This document shows, in pieces, positions 54,592 to 64,000 of a stretch of DNA of 64,000 nt; positions within the stretch are counted from its first letter, which is position 1; each line of letters begins with the position of its first letter. The notes below the pieces were generated by a model that saw nothing but the letters and a program-made list of their open reading frames with translations, was not told where the DNA came from and did not search any database. Source of the DNA: Mesostigma viride (Eukaryota; Streptophyta; Mesostigmatophyceae; Mesostigmatales; Mesostigmataceae); contig RPFO01000026.1 in the NCBI GenBank assembly GCA_009746045.1, positions 633,670-697,669 of the forward strand, given 5' to 3'. The translations under genes were made by a program, and so were the position numbers.

Positions 54592-55720
54592 CGGGGTGGG
54601 GCTCGGCGGCTCGCGCCCCCCCCCCCGCCGCTTCACCCCGAGACGGCCGCCCGCCTTGGGGTTGCCGGACCCCCGGCCGCCGCCGCCAGCGCCCCCTTCC
54701 TCGGCCGCGGACTACCAAGTCCCCGCCTTGCAGGAGGGCTGCCTTGCCACTGACGGCGTCGTCCACCCCTTCACTTTGAAGGACTTGGACGGCCGGCGCC
54801 CTTGCTCGCCTACGGTACGATGCGGCGGTCGGTGCCGACCACCTTTCTGCTGAGCTGCTGAAGACCCCTGACCTAGCGGTTAGGGATCTTCTGCTGGCGT
54901 TCTGTAACCGTGTCCTGCTCTCTGACGAGCCTCCGCCTGCTGAGTGGCAGACGGCCATCCGCGTCATGCTGTACAAGAAGGGCTCTGCTGCTGACCCCGG
55001 TAACTACCGGGGTGTCTGCCTCCAGAGCGCCGCGCTGAAGGTCTTCATGCGCATGATGCTGCACAGGCTCCGCGCCGCGCTGGACCCACACCTGCATGGG
55101 TGAGTCTCAGATGGGGTTTCGTCGTGGTCGTAACACTGTCATGGCTGTGTTTGTCGCGCGCCGGTTGATGGAGGAGGTGCGTCGCCTTTGCCCTGACAGT
55201 TTGCCGCTGGTCTTCATTTTTGTTGACTATATCAAGGCCTTTGACACGGTCCTCTGGGAGGCTCTTTGGGCCATCCTAGCTCTGGACCGAGTGCCACCAG
55301 CGTTTATTGCTGCCATTCGCCGACTGTATGAGGGCTCACAGGCAGTAGTGCGGACTGCGGAAGGCACCACCCCACCATATTCCCCCTTCACCACGGGGTG
55401 TGGCAAGGTTGTGTCCTGTCTCCATACCTGTTCATTATAGTACCGCATCCACTCTCTCTCCCGTCTTTGGACTGCCATGCAGGACAAGACGCGGTGGAAG
55501 AAGGTTGTCAAGGCGCACACGCCAGCCCCTGTGGGCAAGCCGCCTCCCCCCAAAAGGAGGAGCCGTTTTGATGAGTAGCGTAGATAGGCTTTTCTAGACT
55601 AGATATAGCTTAGAGTTAGGTTAGTTCGGTTACGCGGGCTTCCTCCACACCACCCATCCAACCTGGAATATGTGCTACATGATCTCCCAACGGAGACATG
55701 TTATAATTTAATTTAATTTA
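54592..55720 (+). mobile_element. L1-like LINE inserted in the Penelope-like element, 9-bp duplication
   Basis: ATAGCCACC is duplicated at 54583-54591 and 55721-55729. The insert codes ADPGNYRGVCLQSAALKVFMRMML (near 54992-55065), MGFRRGRNTVMAVFVARRL, VDYIKAFDTVLWEAL and a truncated TTGCGK segment. It then jumps to the C-terminal IHSLSLLWTAMQDKTRWKKVV...FDE, an internal deletion of the YADD region. The 3' end has CTCCCAACGGAG and a TTTAATTTAA tail. Confidence 0.85.
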
Positions 55721-55729
55721 ATAGCCACC

Positions 55730-56471
55730 TATTATATGATTTCACCACTCTATATACCACACTAGCTAGATTTGCACGATTTGAAAGCTCGTTTAGATAG
55801 CCTCCTTACTCGTCTGTATGCACGTAGGCCTCACGGGCGCAACCACCTGCACGTGCGTGTTTCTCAGACCAACTTAGCCCACGGCAACGTGGCTCTCAGG
55901 GGTTGCGGCAGGTGCTGTCGCGCGTGATGCTTATAATTATTATACTATCACGAAGGCTGATGACCTCAGTTCATTGGATCTCTTATCTTGTTGATAACAC
56001 CTTCATTTGTTAATTTGCGGGCAATGTATACCAACAAGCTATCGGCATCCCTACAGTATGGGCACTAACTGTGCCGGGCTCCTTGCAAACCTCTATCTAT
56101 ACACTTATGAGCTTGCATTCATGGAGAATCTCATTGCCTCAAACGATGATGTTCTCATCAGGCGTTATCCACACATGTCGATACATAATGATGAATCATG
56201 TCATTGCTTTCGACAACCCAGATTTCGCAACCCATTTGCATATCACCGCTGGTCTGCCTGGCATCTACCCGCAAGCGTCCCTCACTTTAAAGCTCACGTC
56301 GGAGGATACTAATTGCAATTATACCTCGATCTTAACATTACCCATCATAACAAGAAGGGCTGGCGTACGGCTGTCTTAGTGATAAGCGCAAGGATCCTAA
56401 TAAATACCAGCTCAAATTCCTTTTATTCGTTACCCCGATATTCAGTCTCCTTTTGTCTAATCACCAAGAAA
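55730..56471 (+). pseudogene. Penelope-like element, RT core segment
   Basis: The frame resumes with YDFTTLYTTLDLHDLKARLDSLL, the classic Penelope-type motif A. YQQAIGIP.MGTNCAGLLANLYLYTYE (near 56029-56110, motif B) carries a small insertion before MGTN. The motif C region (YIDD expected near 56175) is degraded. PFIRYPDIQSP (near 56420-56455) follows. A second insertion separates it from 58191. Confidence 0.7.
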
Positions 56472-56493
56472 ATGTCCTCATATGAGGACATTT

Positions 56494-58190
56494 TTAAGCA
56501 TGGATACCATTTGTAATAACTCACATATTTCAACATATCCATGGGTACGGCATGGAACCATGTTCATTTATGATATGTTCAAGAGTAGCAATGCTTAACA
56601 TCCATGAAATATGCTCATTGTAGAATGGTTTACGATTTATGAATGCAGGGGGGTCGCTACGCGAGTGACCAACAAGCACTCAAGTCAACAATATGCCCAG
56701 AAAGAAGGCAGGGCCAGGTCATGGCTGGTCCTGAAAATGCACCCAAGGTGCCCACAACATGTCTACGTTACACCCTCGCTATCCTAGACCCTGCAGCCTG
56801 CCGGGGGGGGGCACAAAATGTAACTGGCAGCCAGGGACCATGGTGCAGGCCAAATAGCAGGTGTAAAGCTAGCTCAAAGCTAGCCCAGTCCAAAGAATGA
56901 AATAAGAAGCAAATACTTGCCAAGGTTAGGTCCATGATCGTTATTGGAGGCTTGGCTGCCACCACGGTGCTCGACAATGATGCTGAAGCCTTCAATTATA
57001 TATGAAGCAGATACTGCAAAGAGGCACAAATAGCAATACAAGCACAATGTAAGCATGACAAGCTCAAGTTTCCAAGCCAGTCTAGCTCACTTGGACATGA
57101 GGTTAAGCGTTAGAAACATATGGGCAACATCCCAGCAAGCCTTGAAAAAGTTTTCAGCAACAAGGCAGTATATGTGTTAAATCAAACTACCACATTGCAA
57201 CTAAGCACAGTGACTTCTACTTGCTGCTGTTTTGACGACGCAAGGCCGTTTACCTTTTCAGTGACACCACGGGAAAAGAAAGCATTACCCAGCAAACTTC
57301 CTTTAAGTTCCCCGGACATAGGCGTAATCACAACCACGACGTTGGGCATTGAAAAGAACCGGAATCATTAAGTCTGCGGGAGTAATAAGCTACGATACTC
57401 TTGACACGCTTGTTTAGAACGATGCGGTTGCGGATGACATCCGGAACCTTGTTCTTGACGTGCGCCCAGGCCGCCAGCTGCGCGGGACAGCTCAAGAAAT
57501 ATATATTAAAGGACGGTGACGCCCGGGAAGCACCCAGCCTTGCGGCAAAAGTAAAATATGGCTCGCGCTCGCCGTGGTTTTCGCCAGGCGTGACTGCGAT
57601 ATCACGACGAAAAAATGGAGACTCTTTGACCCATCTAACTGCCCAGGTCCCTCTGTTGCCCGGGTCGCCCATTAACCCAGAAGCGTACCATAACCCATAC
57701 TCGCGATATCCGCAGCTACTGGGCGGAAAAAGAAATTGTAAAACCGAACTGCATACTGACCTATCATGCCATCTACGTAGCTTCCAGATTTTCTTCAACG
57801 ATGCCAAAATCCGTTCATGAACAATATTTTCGACATATACAAAGCAACTGCACGTCAAAAGCAGCATCTTCGAAATGACTAGATGATGATCTAAAGTTCT
57901 GTCTTCATTCGGGGCAAAATAATGGCCTATAACGTTCAGGCAAGCCTCAGAACTGGAACGACCCCATAGCCGTCACTCGACAAAATACTCGATTACATTG
58001 CAACGTTCTTGCTGTAGTAGGTACTTTTCCTCGCCTCATATTTTCCAGGTACGGTCGGCCCCTGTCGACCCCGGGGGCTTGGCGCGCTCAGTACCTATCC
58101 CAGTTTCGCGCCAAAACCCACCAGGGATCCTCAGGACCAACTTTGGCGCCAAAACCGCCCCCCTGACCCCCCCCGTCTCAAACGAGGACT
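56494..58190. mobile_element. Insertion of about 1.7 kb with 22-bp duplication
   Basis: ATGTCCTCA-T/A-ATGAGGACATTT occurs directly on both sides (56472-56493 and 58191-58212) with one mismatch, itself a near-palindrome. Long duplications point to target-primed insertion. The interior shows no recognised transposon gene; a 179-codon ORF lies at 57328-57867 minus. Confidence 0.55.
57328..57867 (-). CDS. Unrecognised 179-codon ORF
   Basis: The translation has a natural amino-acid mix (ILASLKKIWKLRRWHDRS, YREYGLWYASGLMG, VKNKVPDVIRNRIVLNKRVKSIV) but no motif I can name. The opposite strand is also partly open. It lies inside the 22-bp-duplication insert. It could be a fragment of that element's gene or a chance frame. 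Confidence 0.25.
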   Translation of the reverse strand: MLLLTCSCFVYVENIVHERILASLKKIWKLRRWHDRSVCSSVLQFLFPPSSCGYREYGLWYASGLMGDPGNRGTWAVRWVKESPFFRRDIAVTPGENHGEREPYFTFAARLGASRASPSFNIYFLSCPAQLAAWAHVKNKVPDVIRNRIVLNKRVKSIVAYYSRRLNDSGSFQCPTSWL

Positions 58191-58770
58191 ATGTCCTCAA
58201 ATGAGGACATTTGGTTTTTGGACACTTTCCCACACAGCAAAATATGGTGTTGTTCTTAGTCAGTTACATCGTTTTTCCCGTCTTTGTTCTTATCGTGTCG
58301 ATTTCATCACGACTCTTGTTGAACTCAAGATTGCATCGTTTGTTGGTCGAAGACTATGACCGAGACATTATGCTCCGTCAAGTCCGGTGTTTTTTGCAAC
58401 GTCACCCACATCTGTTCTGTGCTGCCCCTTGGCACAAGCTCTACAAACAGGTCGTGGACCGGCTGCATGGATCGCGTAGTATCTCCGCACATATGAACCC
58501 TGTGATGCCAGATCTCCTTTGCGGCCGTTCCGAGCTTGGCGCACTGCAAATTCGTTGTCCACATCGTCGCGTCGCTACAGCAACACGATGTTTTCTGGCA
58601 TACACGGGCTTTTGGTTCCCGCCGCACATTTGAAAGTGCTGTTCTTCGGCCTTTTGCCTTTGCACCGTGTGCAGTTCTTGGACGTTTGGAATCATGGCAT
58701 GGCTAATGTAATGGCTGACTATCTAGACCTTTTGAGTGGTTTTCCATTTGCGGGTATTTCCTCGTAAATG
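58191..58770 (+). pseudogene. Penelope-like element, C-terminal segment
   Basis: In the frame continuing from the left, MRTFGFWTLSHTAKYGVVLSQLHRFSRL is read, the thumb-like stretch typical of Penelope-type RTs. Frame changes follow. QRHPHLFCAAPWHKLYKQVVDRL (58393-58460) may be downstream coding. No GIY-YIG endonuclease was recognised. Confidence 0.55.
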
Positions 58771-59084
58771 GTGGGAGACCGATCGCAGCAATTGGTGCTC
58801 ACCACTAGACGTACACTCCCGGCCAGTTAGGCTCGAAACACACGCCCTGATCAAGCATGCTGTTTCCGGCCCCACCGTCTAGGTCATCTAGTCGCTCTAC
58901 ACGTATGTAAGCCAGCCATAATTTCAATGCACACGGCTACACATTTCCATCACCATTCATCTTCATCATCCTGAACGACTCGAACACGCGGACAAGATAA
59001 CGGCAGGCTCGAGCTACCATGGTCCGGATTCTCCCGATTTCTGGCCTGCGCTGGTTGTCTCCTTGATATATTAAAATTAAAAAA

Positions 59085-60345
59085 AAAAATTATAACATGC
59101 CTCCGTTGGGAGATCATGTAGCACATATTCCTTGATGGGTGGTGGTGGAGAGAGCCGCGTAATCTGACTATCCTAACGCAAATCTATCTATAGTCTAGAA
59201 AAATCCTAACTGCCCTACTCATCAAAACGCCTCCGCCTCTTGGGGGGAGGTGGCTTGCCCACAGGGTCGGGCGTGTGAGCCTTGACAATCTTCTGCCACC
59301 GCGTCTTGTTCTGCATGGCAGTCCAAAGAAGGGAGAGAGAGTGGATGCGGTATTCAAACTGGGCTGGGACCAGTAGGTCATCCAGCAACATCTGGACGTA
59401 GTTCGTGACATGTTTCCCTACCCCGTTTTGGGAATATGCCCTTGCTTGGGGCCAGGCCAGGTCAGAATGTGCCGCCCTGGCTGGCCAAGCCGCTGGGGGC
59501 CTGCCAGACCAAGGGCGGTAGTCGACCTGGCTGGTGCGAGCATGCAAGGTGTCCTACAAATGCTATCCTACGCTGTCGAATCTCGTCCGAAATACGAGGC
59601 ATGCCCTGATACAAAGACTGTGACTGTGACGGGCGCTTGGAAAACCCTACGTTCAGGACCTGTCGGAGCATCCTGTAAACTGTGCCGTCTAGCCTTGCTG
59701 CCAGTGTGGGTGTGAGTGTCCAGGCCTCGGCGCCATACGTGAGCACCGTGAGGACGAGGACCTTGAAGAGCATGCGTTTGCGGTGCTCGCCCAGGCCCTT
59801 GGAGCGCCGGCCAGTAGGTGTTGAGCGAACGAAGCCTAGCCCAGGCCAGGCCGATGCGGGTGTCCACATCGTCGGCGGTGTCAGGGAGCCAACTCCCCAA
59901 CAGTTTGAAGCGATCGCGGAACGGGACCGTCGTCCCGTCGAGCAGGCGCGGCAGCGGCGGTGTACTGGAGGCCCCAATCACCATCGCCTCAGTTTTGACA
60001 CGAATCTCCAACCCCACCGCCCTCGCCTCCAGGCCCAGACAGTCCAGCCAGGTCTGAATGTGCTCGGGGCGCGCGATGAGGGTGGTGTCATCCGCATAAA
60101 TCAGGTCGGCCAGGCGGTAGCCATGTTTAACCCCGCCGTGCTCTTTCTCCTTAAGGATGTCCAAGCCTGGCTCGAACCCCTTAAGAGCAGTAAAGCGCGC
60201 ACGTGCTCGGCGCATGACGTGATCCACGACAATAATGAACAGGTATGGGGACAGGACACAACCTTGCCACACCCCGTGGTGAAGGGGGAATGGTGGGGTG
60301 GTGCCTTCCGCATGCAGTCCGCACTACTGCCTGTGAGCCCTCATA
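59085..60345 (-). mobile_element. L1-like LINE, 5'-truncated, minus strand
   Basis: The minus strand reads WQGCVLSPYLFIIVVDHVM (near 60265-60210), DLIYADDTTLIARPEHIQTWLDCL (near 60105-60040), FKLLGSWLPDTADDVDTRIGLAW, then VLTVLTYGAEAWTL, MLRQVLNVGFSKRP, SLYQGMPRISDEIRQRRIAFVGHLAC and the C-terminus IHSLSLLWTAMQNKTRWQKIV...RRRRFDE, with stop at about 59218. Frame shifts separate the parts. The 3' tail at 59085-59130 has CTCCCAACGGAG. It is the best reference for the LINE interrupted at 28.8-49.4 kb. Confidence 0.82.
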
Positions 60346-60354
60346 CAGTCGCCT

Positions 60355-60600
60355 TGATATATATCTGGCGTCAGCGCTTGTCGGTGGCGCTGACTCGGGC
60401 CATCACTGGCCGACATCATGCTCCGCCGTACGCGGGCTGATTTTGCGGTGCAGCAGGGCTATTAGGTTCCTCCCGTTAGGCGTTTCCATTGGTCTTATCG
60501 TAGTATAGAGCTTTGACATGGCTCTGTATATAGGTTTATAGCTGGGCGTTTGCTTTGGTTTGAGTGATTTCACTCTGCTGTTACAAGTAATTATATTATT
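60355..60600 (+). mobile_element. Tail fragment of the main RLE LINE
   Basis: Matches 53310-53530 (YWRQRLSVALTR..., 3' UTR) and abuts the L1-like LINE on the left and the second RLE subfamily on the right. Confidence 0.75.
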
Positions 60601-60606
60601 ATAATA

Positions 60607-61415
60607 TATATCTGGTACTGGGACGCACTACATCGCGTGCATGGGTGGCCAGCAGAACCAGAACTGGTTCCTCTATCTCCATACCGCTCTCCTCCGGGTG
60701 GTGTGTGCCATGGTTCGGTCGGTCTTTCCCCACTCCACCATTAAGTGCGAGGACGCGGATGGGGCCGCCCTCTACTCACCCAACCACCGCCCCGACATTA
60801 CCGTGCTTGACTACGACGGGCAGGGTTGCCACCTGCTCATCGATGTCTCCGTGGCTAGGCCGCTTTCCGGTCGCCACATCCTCCGGGCGGCTGTGGATGC
60901 CGGCGCTGCTGCCGCTGTGGCTGAGCGCGACAAGTTTGCCTCCTACGGCAATGTGGGGCCCCACCGGGTCATCCCCTTTGTCCTTGAGGAGTTCGGGGCC
61001 ATGGGCCCCAAGACAGCGGAGTTTTTCCACGAGTGCTGCCAGCGCCGTGAAGACCGCCTCGACCTCGAGGGTCAGACCGCCCCGTGGTCGGCCCGCACGT
61101 GGTCCTCGTATTGGCGGCAGCGTCTGTCACTCGCCCTCACTCGCACCGTGGCTGATGTGTTATTCCGCCGCACCCGGGCCGACTTTGTCGCGACCCATGC
61201 GGTCTAGATTCCTTCCAGGCCTGCATGGTGGGCCGGCAGCGCTGTTGCTGCGTGTAGTTTTGTGATGTATAGTTAGTTGTACCTTGTGCCGCTGGCGTGA
61301 TCCTTGGATGTCTGTGTCAGATTACTATTAATTTCTTCAGGGTTATTCTCCCAGTTCTCGGGTTTTTCCTTATGTTGCATGCCTATCTCACCTCCGTAAT
61401 CTATCATTCTCAATG
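60607..61415 (+). mobile_element. RLE-type LINE, second subfamily, 5'-truncated
   Basis: An intact frame (60641-61207, 188 codons) encodes MGGQQNQNWFLYLH, NHRPDITVLD...HLLIDVSVARP and FGAMGPKTAEFFHECCQRRED up to RADFVATHAV. It is the restriction-like endonuclease end of the LINE. The 3' UTR runs to about 61415 with TCACCTCCGTAAT and AATGAATATATA. It differs from the main subfamily at roughly a third of residues, judged by eye. Confidence 0.8.
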
Positions 61416-61424
61416 AATATATAC

Positions 61425-61582
61425 TACACGCAGCAACAGCGCTGCCGGCCCACCATGCAGGCCTGGAAGGAATCTAGACCGCATGGGTCGCGACAAAGTC
61501 GGCCCGGGTGCGGCGGAATAACACATCAGCCACGGTGCGAGTGAGGGCGAGTGACAGACGCTGCCGCCAATACGAGGACCGA
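61425..61582 (-). mobile_element. Inverted fragment of the second RLE subfamily
   Basis: Reverse complement of 61095-61255, lying tail-to-tail with it across about 170 bases, so that the pair could form a long hairpin. Confidence 0.75.
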
Positions 61583-61594
61583 TGAATATATATC

Positions 61595-61705
61595 TGGTTG
61601 TTGATATATCAAGGAGACAACCAGCTTATATATATTAGGTTGATATATTAGGTTGATATATAGCTGGTTGTCTCCTTGATATGCCCCCTGGATATATCAA
61701 GGAGA
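61595..61705. repeat. Inverted TATATCAAGGAGACAACCAG repeats
   Basis: Several copies of CTGGTTGTCTCCTTGATATA and its inverse lie within 110 bases. Single copies occur at about 25050, 26415 and 59052, always next to LINE fragments. Confidence 0.7.
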
Positions 61706-61909
61706 CTTGTCACCAGCGCAGCCTGGGCATATATGCCCCTAAAACCCCTCAGGCTCTGGGAAAGGTTGTATTCTCCCAAACCGGCGTCTCTGAATGTGTT
61801 CCAAGCCTACCTACAGGTGGCCACTCCAGACCCTGGGGTGCCCAGCGCTATTGCACGGCCCGCCATGCTTTTGCTATGTACTATGTCAAAGCTTTATTGC
61901 ACCCACAGG

Positions 61910-62400
61910 GGATGCCGGATCGTTTCGGCGGGTCCGATATTGCGCACCCTAAGGGTGGGGCAGTTGCTGGCCGACCAAACGTGGTCCCAGCCATGTTTGA
62001 ACACCACATTCACAATCCCTCTCTCTTGCTCAAGGACTGCTATGCAGAACAAGAAGAGGTGGAAAGACGATTGTCCAGGCTCACGTACGCCAGCCCCTGT
62101 GGGCAAGCCCCCTCCCCCCATTGGAAGGGGCGCTTTGCTGAGTAGAGTAGTTAGGGTTTTCTAGACTAGCTTAGAGTTAGCTTATAGTTCGACCTTTCGC
62201 GGCTTCGCCCACCTCCATCCGTCCAGCAAGGGAATACGTGCTACATGATCTCCCAACGGAGTCACATGGTTATAATTTAATTTAATTTTAGGGGGGGGGG
62301 TCTCTGCCCCCTGCCCACTGTGCACACTCAGGGATTGAAAGCACTCTGGTGCTCCCTGACTCCCCAATGGGAGCACGTGTTTATTCAATTCAACTGAACA
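61910..62400 (+). mobile_element. Degenerate L1-like LINE 3' end followed by a SINE-like tail
   Basis: FEHHIHNPSLLL...YAEQEEVERRLSRLTYASPCG across frames resembles the C-terminal IHSLSLLWTAMQ..TRW segment. A 3' tail with CTCCCAACGGAG and TTTAATTTAAT ends at about 62290. Then GTCTCTGCC...GATTGAAAGCACTC.GGTGCTCC and CTCCCCAATGGGAGCACG (to about 62395) match the short element at 24456. Confidence 0.65.
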
Positions 62401-63830
62401 GTGCCCACAGGCCTGTATCAATTGAATGTCGGGCAGACCAACTCTGTGTCATTTACTAGTAAGAATGATGTACCAATTGATATGCATGCGTATTTCGCCG
62501 TATACCAGGGGGCATGGCTAGCTTCATGCCCTCCACAACGCTGGCAGGATGTCAGACCATCTATCCACAGTTTGCCCAGGCACCGCTCAGCTGGTTTTGT
62601 CAGCACTAAAAAAGCACAACTAATACTCACTTGTGCCAGGGCACAGGAGGGTGCTGCTAGCAAGGCACCACATACGATTGATTGCTCTGATCAGCTTGAT
62701 GTCCACAACTGACATCTAAGACTAGGGCAGGGATGCCGAGCGGCTGCCCGTGGCGCTGATCAAGTCAATCCTTCAGGACACGCCCCGTGTGCATGTCCCC
62801 ATGTGCTTAGCCTTGTCCCCCTGTGCTGCGGCACAGGTCCAGAATCACCTGCCTCATGTGAGGATATCCAACCTTCCTCCTTCACAGCCTCTGGGACAGT
62901 GCCCGGCAACGCTGCCCTTAGCTCGGCTCTCCTCTAGCTCTGCTCCCCTTGCGAGGGACGTGAGCGCATGGCATCTCGCCCCACATACTGCATCACTTTG
63001 AAGATCGAGTCGCCGCTGGGGAGAAAGGCCACCGCAGCCAAGCAAGTTGAGAGAATGATGTGAGAACACATGCCCGTCATCCCACCGGCTAATAAACCAC
63101 ATCCAAGTTATGCAAATGAAGTGAACAACCGGATCCAGCACTTGGCAGGTGGTGTTTCAACGTCAGACGCAACACAGGAGGCGAAGTGTAGATGCGGCCA
63201 GCGACACTACGATGCATTAATGTTGTATAGAGTGCCTGAGTCCGGACCCAACGCTACAAACCATTCCTTGCTGGCTCGGCCGGGATAAAGAGGAGAAACA
63301 GGTGTTATATAAAGTAATTGCAGACTATGGCAAGCATATAGGTAATCAAAATAAAGTTTTCTGTGAAATAGAGGAATAATACAACTCCAATTCCTTTGCA
63401 AAGGCCCCCAGCGAAAGGAGAGAGGGGTTGGCTGGCCTGGTGGGTGGGCGATTTTTCTGTGCTCACAGGGGACCAAGCTATATGCGCTGGATTTTCCACT
63501 CTATCAAGTCACCGCTGGCAATAACCCTACTCCAAGGGGGCGCGTTCTGGCCCATGGCCTGGATGGACAAGCGCCCAGTGCTTCAAGGGAGAATCACTGT
63601 GCTTCAAGAAAAGCAAAAACTTACAGAAGGGAAAGGCTTTCCCAAACCCACCCTGCGATGGCCCCGTTCCCATACCAGTGTTGAAATGCTGGGGCAACTG
63701 CACCCCTTTTTCACTATTTCTTCAAACAGCGGGGGCTGTTGCATGTATCCATCCAGGCCACTACCTTTGGTGGGTATCCGCCCACACATTCGCTGGCTGC
63801 GCGCCCCCTGTGCCCATCCGCGCCTGTACC
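62401..63830. other. Mostly unrecognised, possible host intron sequence
   Basis: No ORF here has a recognisable motif. On the minus strand, CCCCAG precedes a segment (63018 down to 62959) reading SGDSIFKVMQYVGRDAMRS. On the plus strand, GGGCAG precedes DAERLPVALIKSILQDTPR (about 62729-62786). Both look exon-like but neither has a good donor, so I do not call them. Confidence 0.3.
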
Positions 63831-63833
63831 CAC

Positions 63834-64000
63834 CGGAAGTGCAGATCCGCGTAGTAGCGTCGATGCTGCTCCTCAGGGTAGGCCACGAAGTTAGACGGCC
63901 CGCGCCGCATCACGTCGGCCATGAGCCTGCTGATGAGCTGCTGCCCCACGCCCGCGTGCTCAAAGTCGGGGTGCACAACTAGGTCACAGATGGACGCCTG
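63834..64000 (-). CDS. GNAT-family acetyltransferase, exon (partial gene)
   Basis: The minus-strand frame entering from the window edge reads ICDLVVHPDFEHAGVGQQLI, then SRLMADVMRRG..NFVAYPEEQHRRYYADLHFR, ending at a GTGGGT donor (GT at 63833-63832). V.P.....GVG..L fits GNAT motif A, the acetyl-CoA pyrophosphate loop. YPEE...YYADLHF fits motif B, with the conserved aromatic before the GF-like end. Upstream and downstream exons are not in view. Substrate unknown. Confidence 0.6.

Noticed and set aside
59682..60440. Plus-strand 252-codon ORF
   Set aside because: Antisense to the L1-like RT, whose YADD and C-terminal motifs are on the minus strand.
62729..63018. Possible exons DAERLPVALIKSILQDTPR (plus) and SGDSIFKVMQYVGRDAMRS (minus)
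   Set aside because: Each has an acceptor-like AG, but no convincing donor, partner exon or known family; kept only as a note.

Overview
The window looks like nuclear DNA of a flagellate green alga, or a similar unicellular alga. This is inferred from a multi-exon GT-AG host gene, an interstitial plant-type telomere array (TTTAGGG), exons of a conserved ciliary protein (CFAP299-like), and retroelement families common in algal genomes. It is repeat-rich. Many apparent long ORFs are microsatellite translations and are not annotated as genes.

Region 1 (1-6.05 kb, possibly to about 6.85 kb) is a gene-dense, intronless, all-plus-strand block of viral origin. It carries a coiled-coil protein, an A32/FtsK-HerA-type genome-packaging ATPase, an AT-hook protein, a tyrosine recombinase, and an archaeo-eukaryotic primase joined to a D5-like SF3 helicase that is broken by three frame changes. 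The set resembles an integrated Polinton-like virus, virophage relative or NCLDV fragment. No capsid gene is visible; it may lie upstream of base 1. Palindromic TTTCCCRYGGGAAA-type sites occur inside this block and in the repeats to its right.

Region 2 (6.05-16.7 kb) has diverged repeats, a telomere-like array and a minus-strand host sulfotransferase gene. I assembled that gene as six exons with consistent splice sites and phases, 343 codons plus stop. Its introns hold large satellite arrays.

Region 3 (16.7-22.3 kb) is a Harbinger-like DNA transposon (TAA target-site duplication) with a nested MITE, then minisatellites and two tandem intron-containing tRNA-His genes on the minus strand.

Region 4 (23.4-53.7 kb) is mostly nested transposons. 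Pieces of LINEs with restriction-like endonuclease (RLE) domains surround a LINE reverse transcriptase. That LINE is split by a piggyBac-like element (TTAA) and by an (ACTT)n-tailed short element. The short element contains a Ty1/copia-like LTR retrotransposon (473-bp LTRs, GCTAG duplication). The LTR element is split by an 8,773-bp TIR element (CTC duplication) and a 493-bp MITE (TACT duplication). In four of these five junctions, removing the insert plus one duplication copy restores the host reading frame; for the copia element the target is non-coding. The 8.8-kb element carries CFAP299-like exons, apparently captured. The copia-like element shows an unusual apparent order gag-integrase-protease-RT-RNase H.

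Region 5 (53.7-64 kb) contains a Penelope-like element split by a LINE (ATAGCCACC duplication) and by a second insert with a 22-bp duplication, several LINE fragments in both orientations, and at the right edge an exon of a minus-strand GNAT acetyltransferase.

Assignments are from motifs read by eye; no database search was possible.
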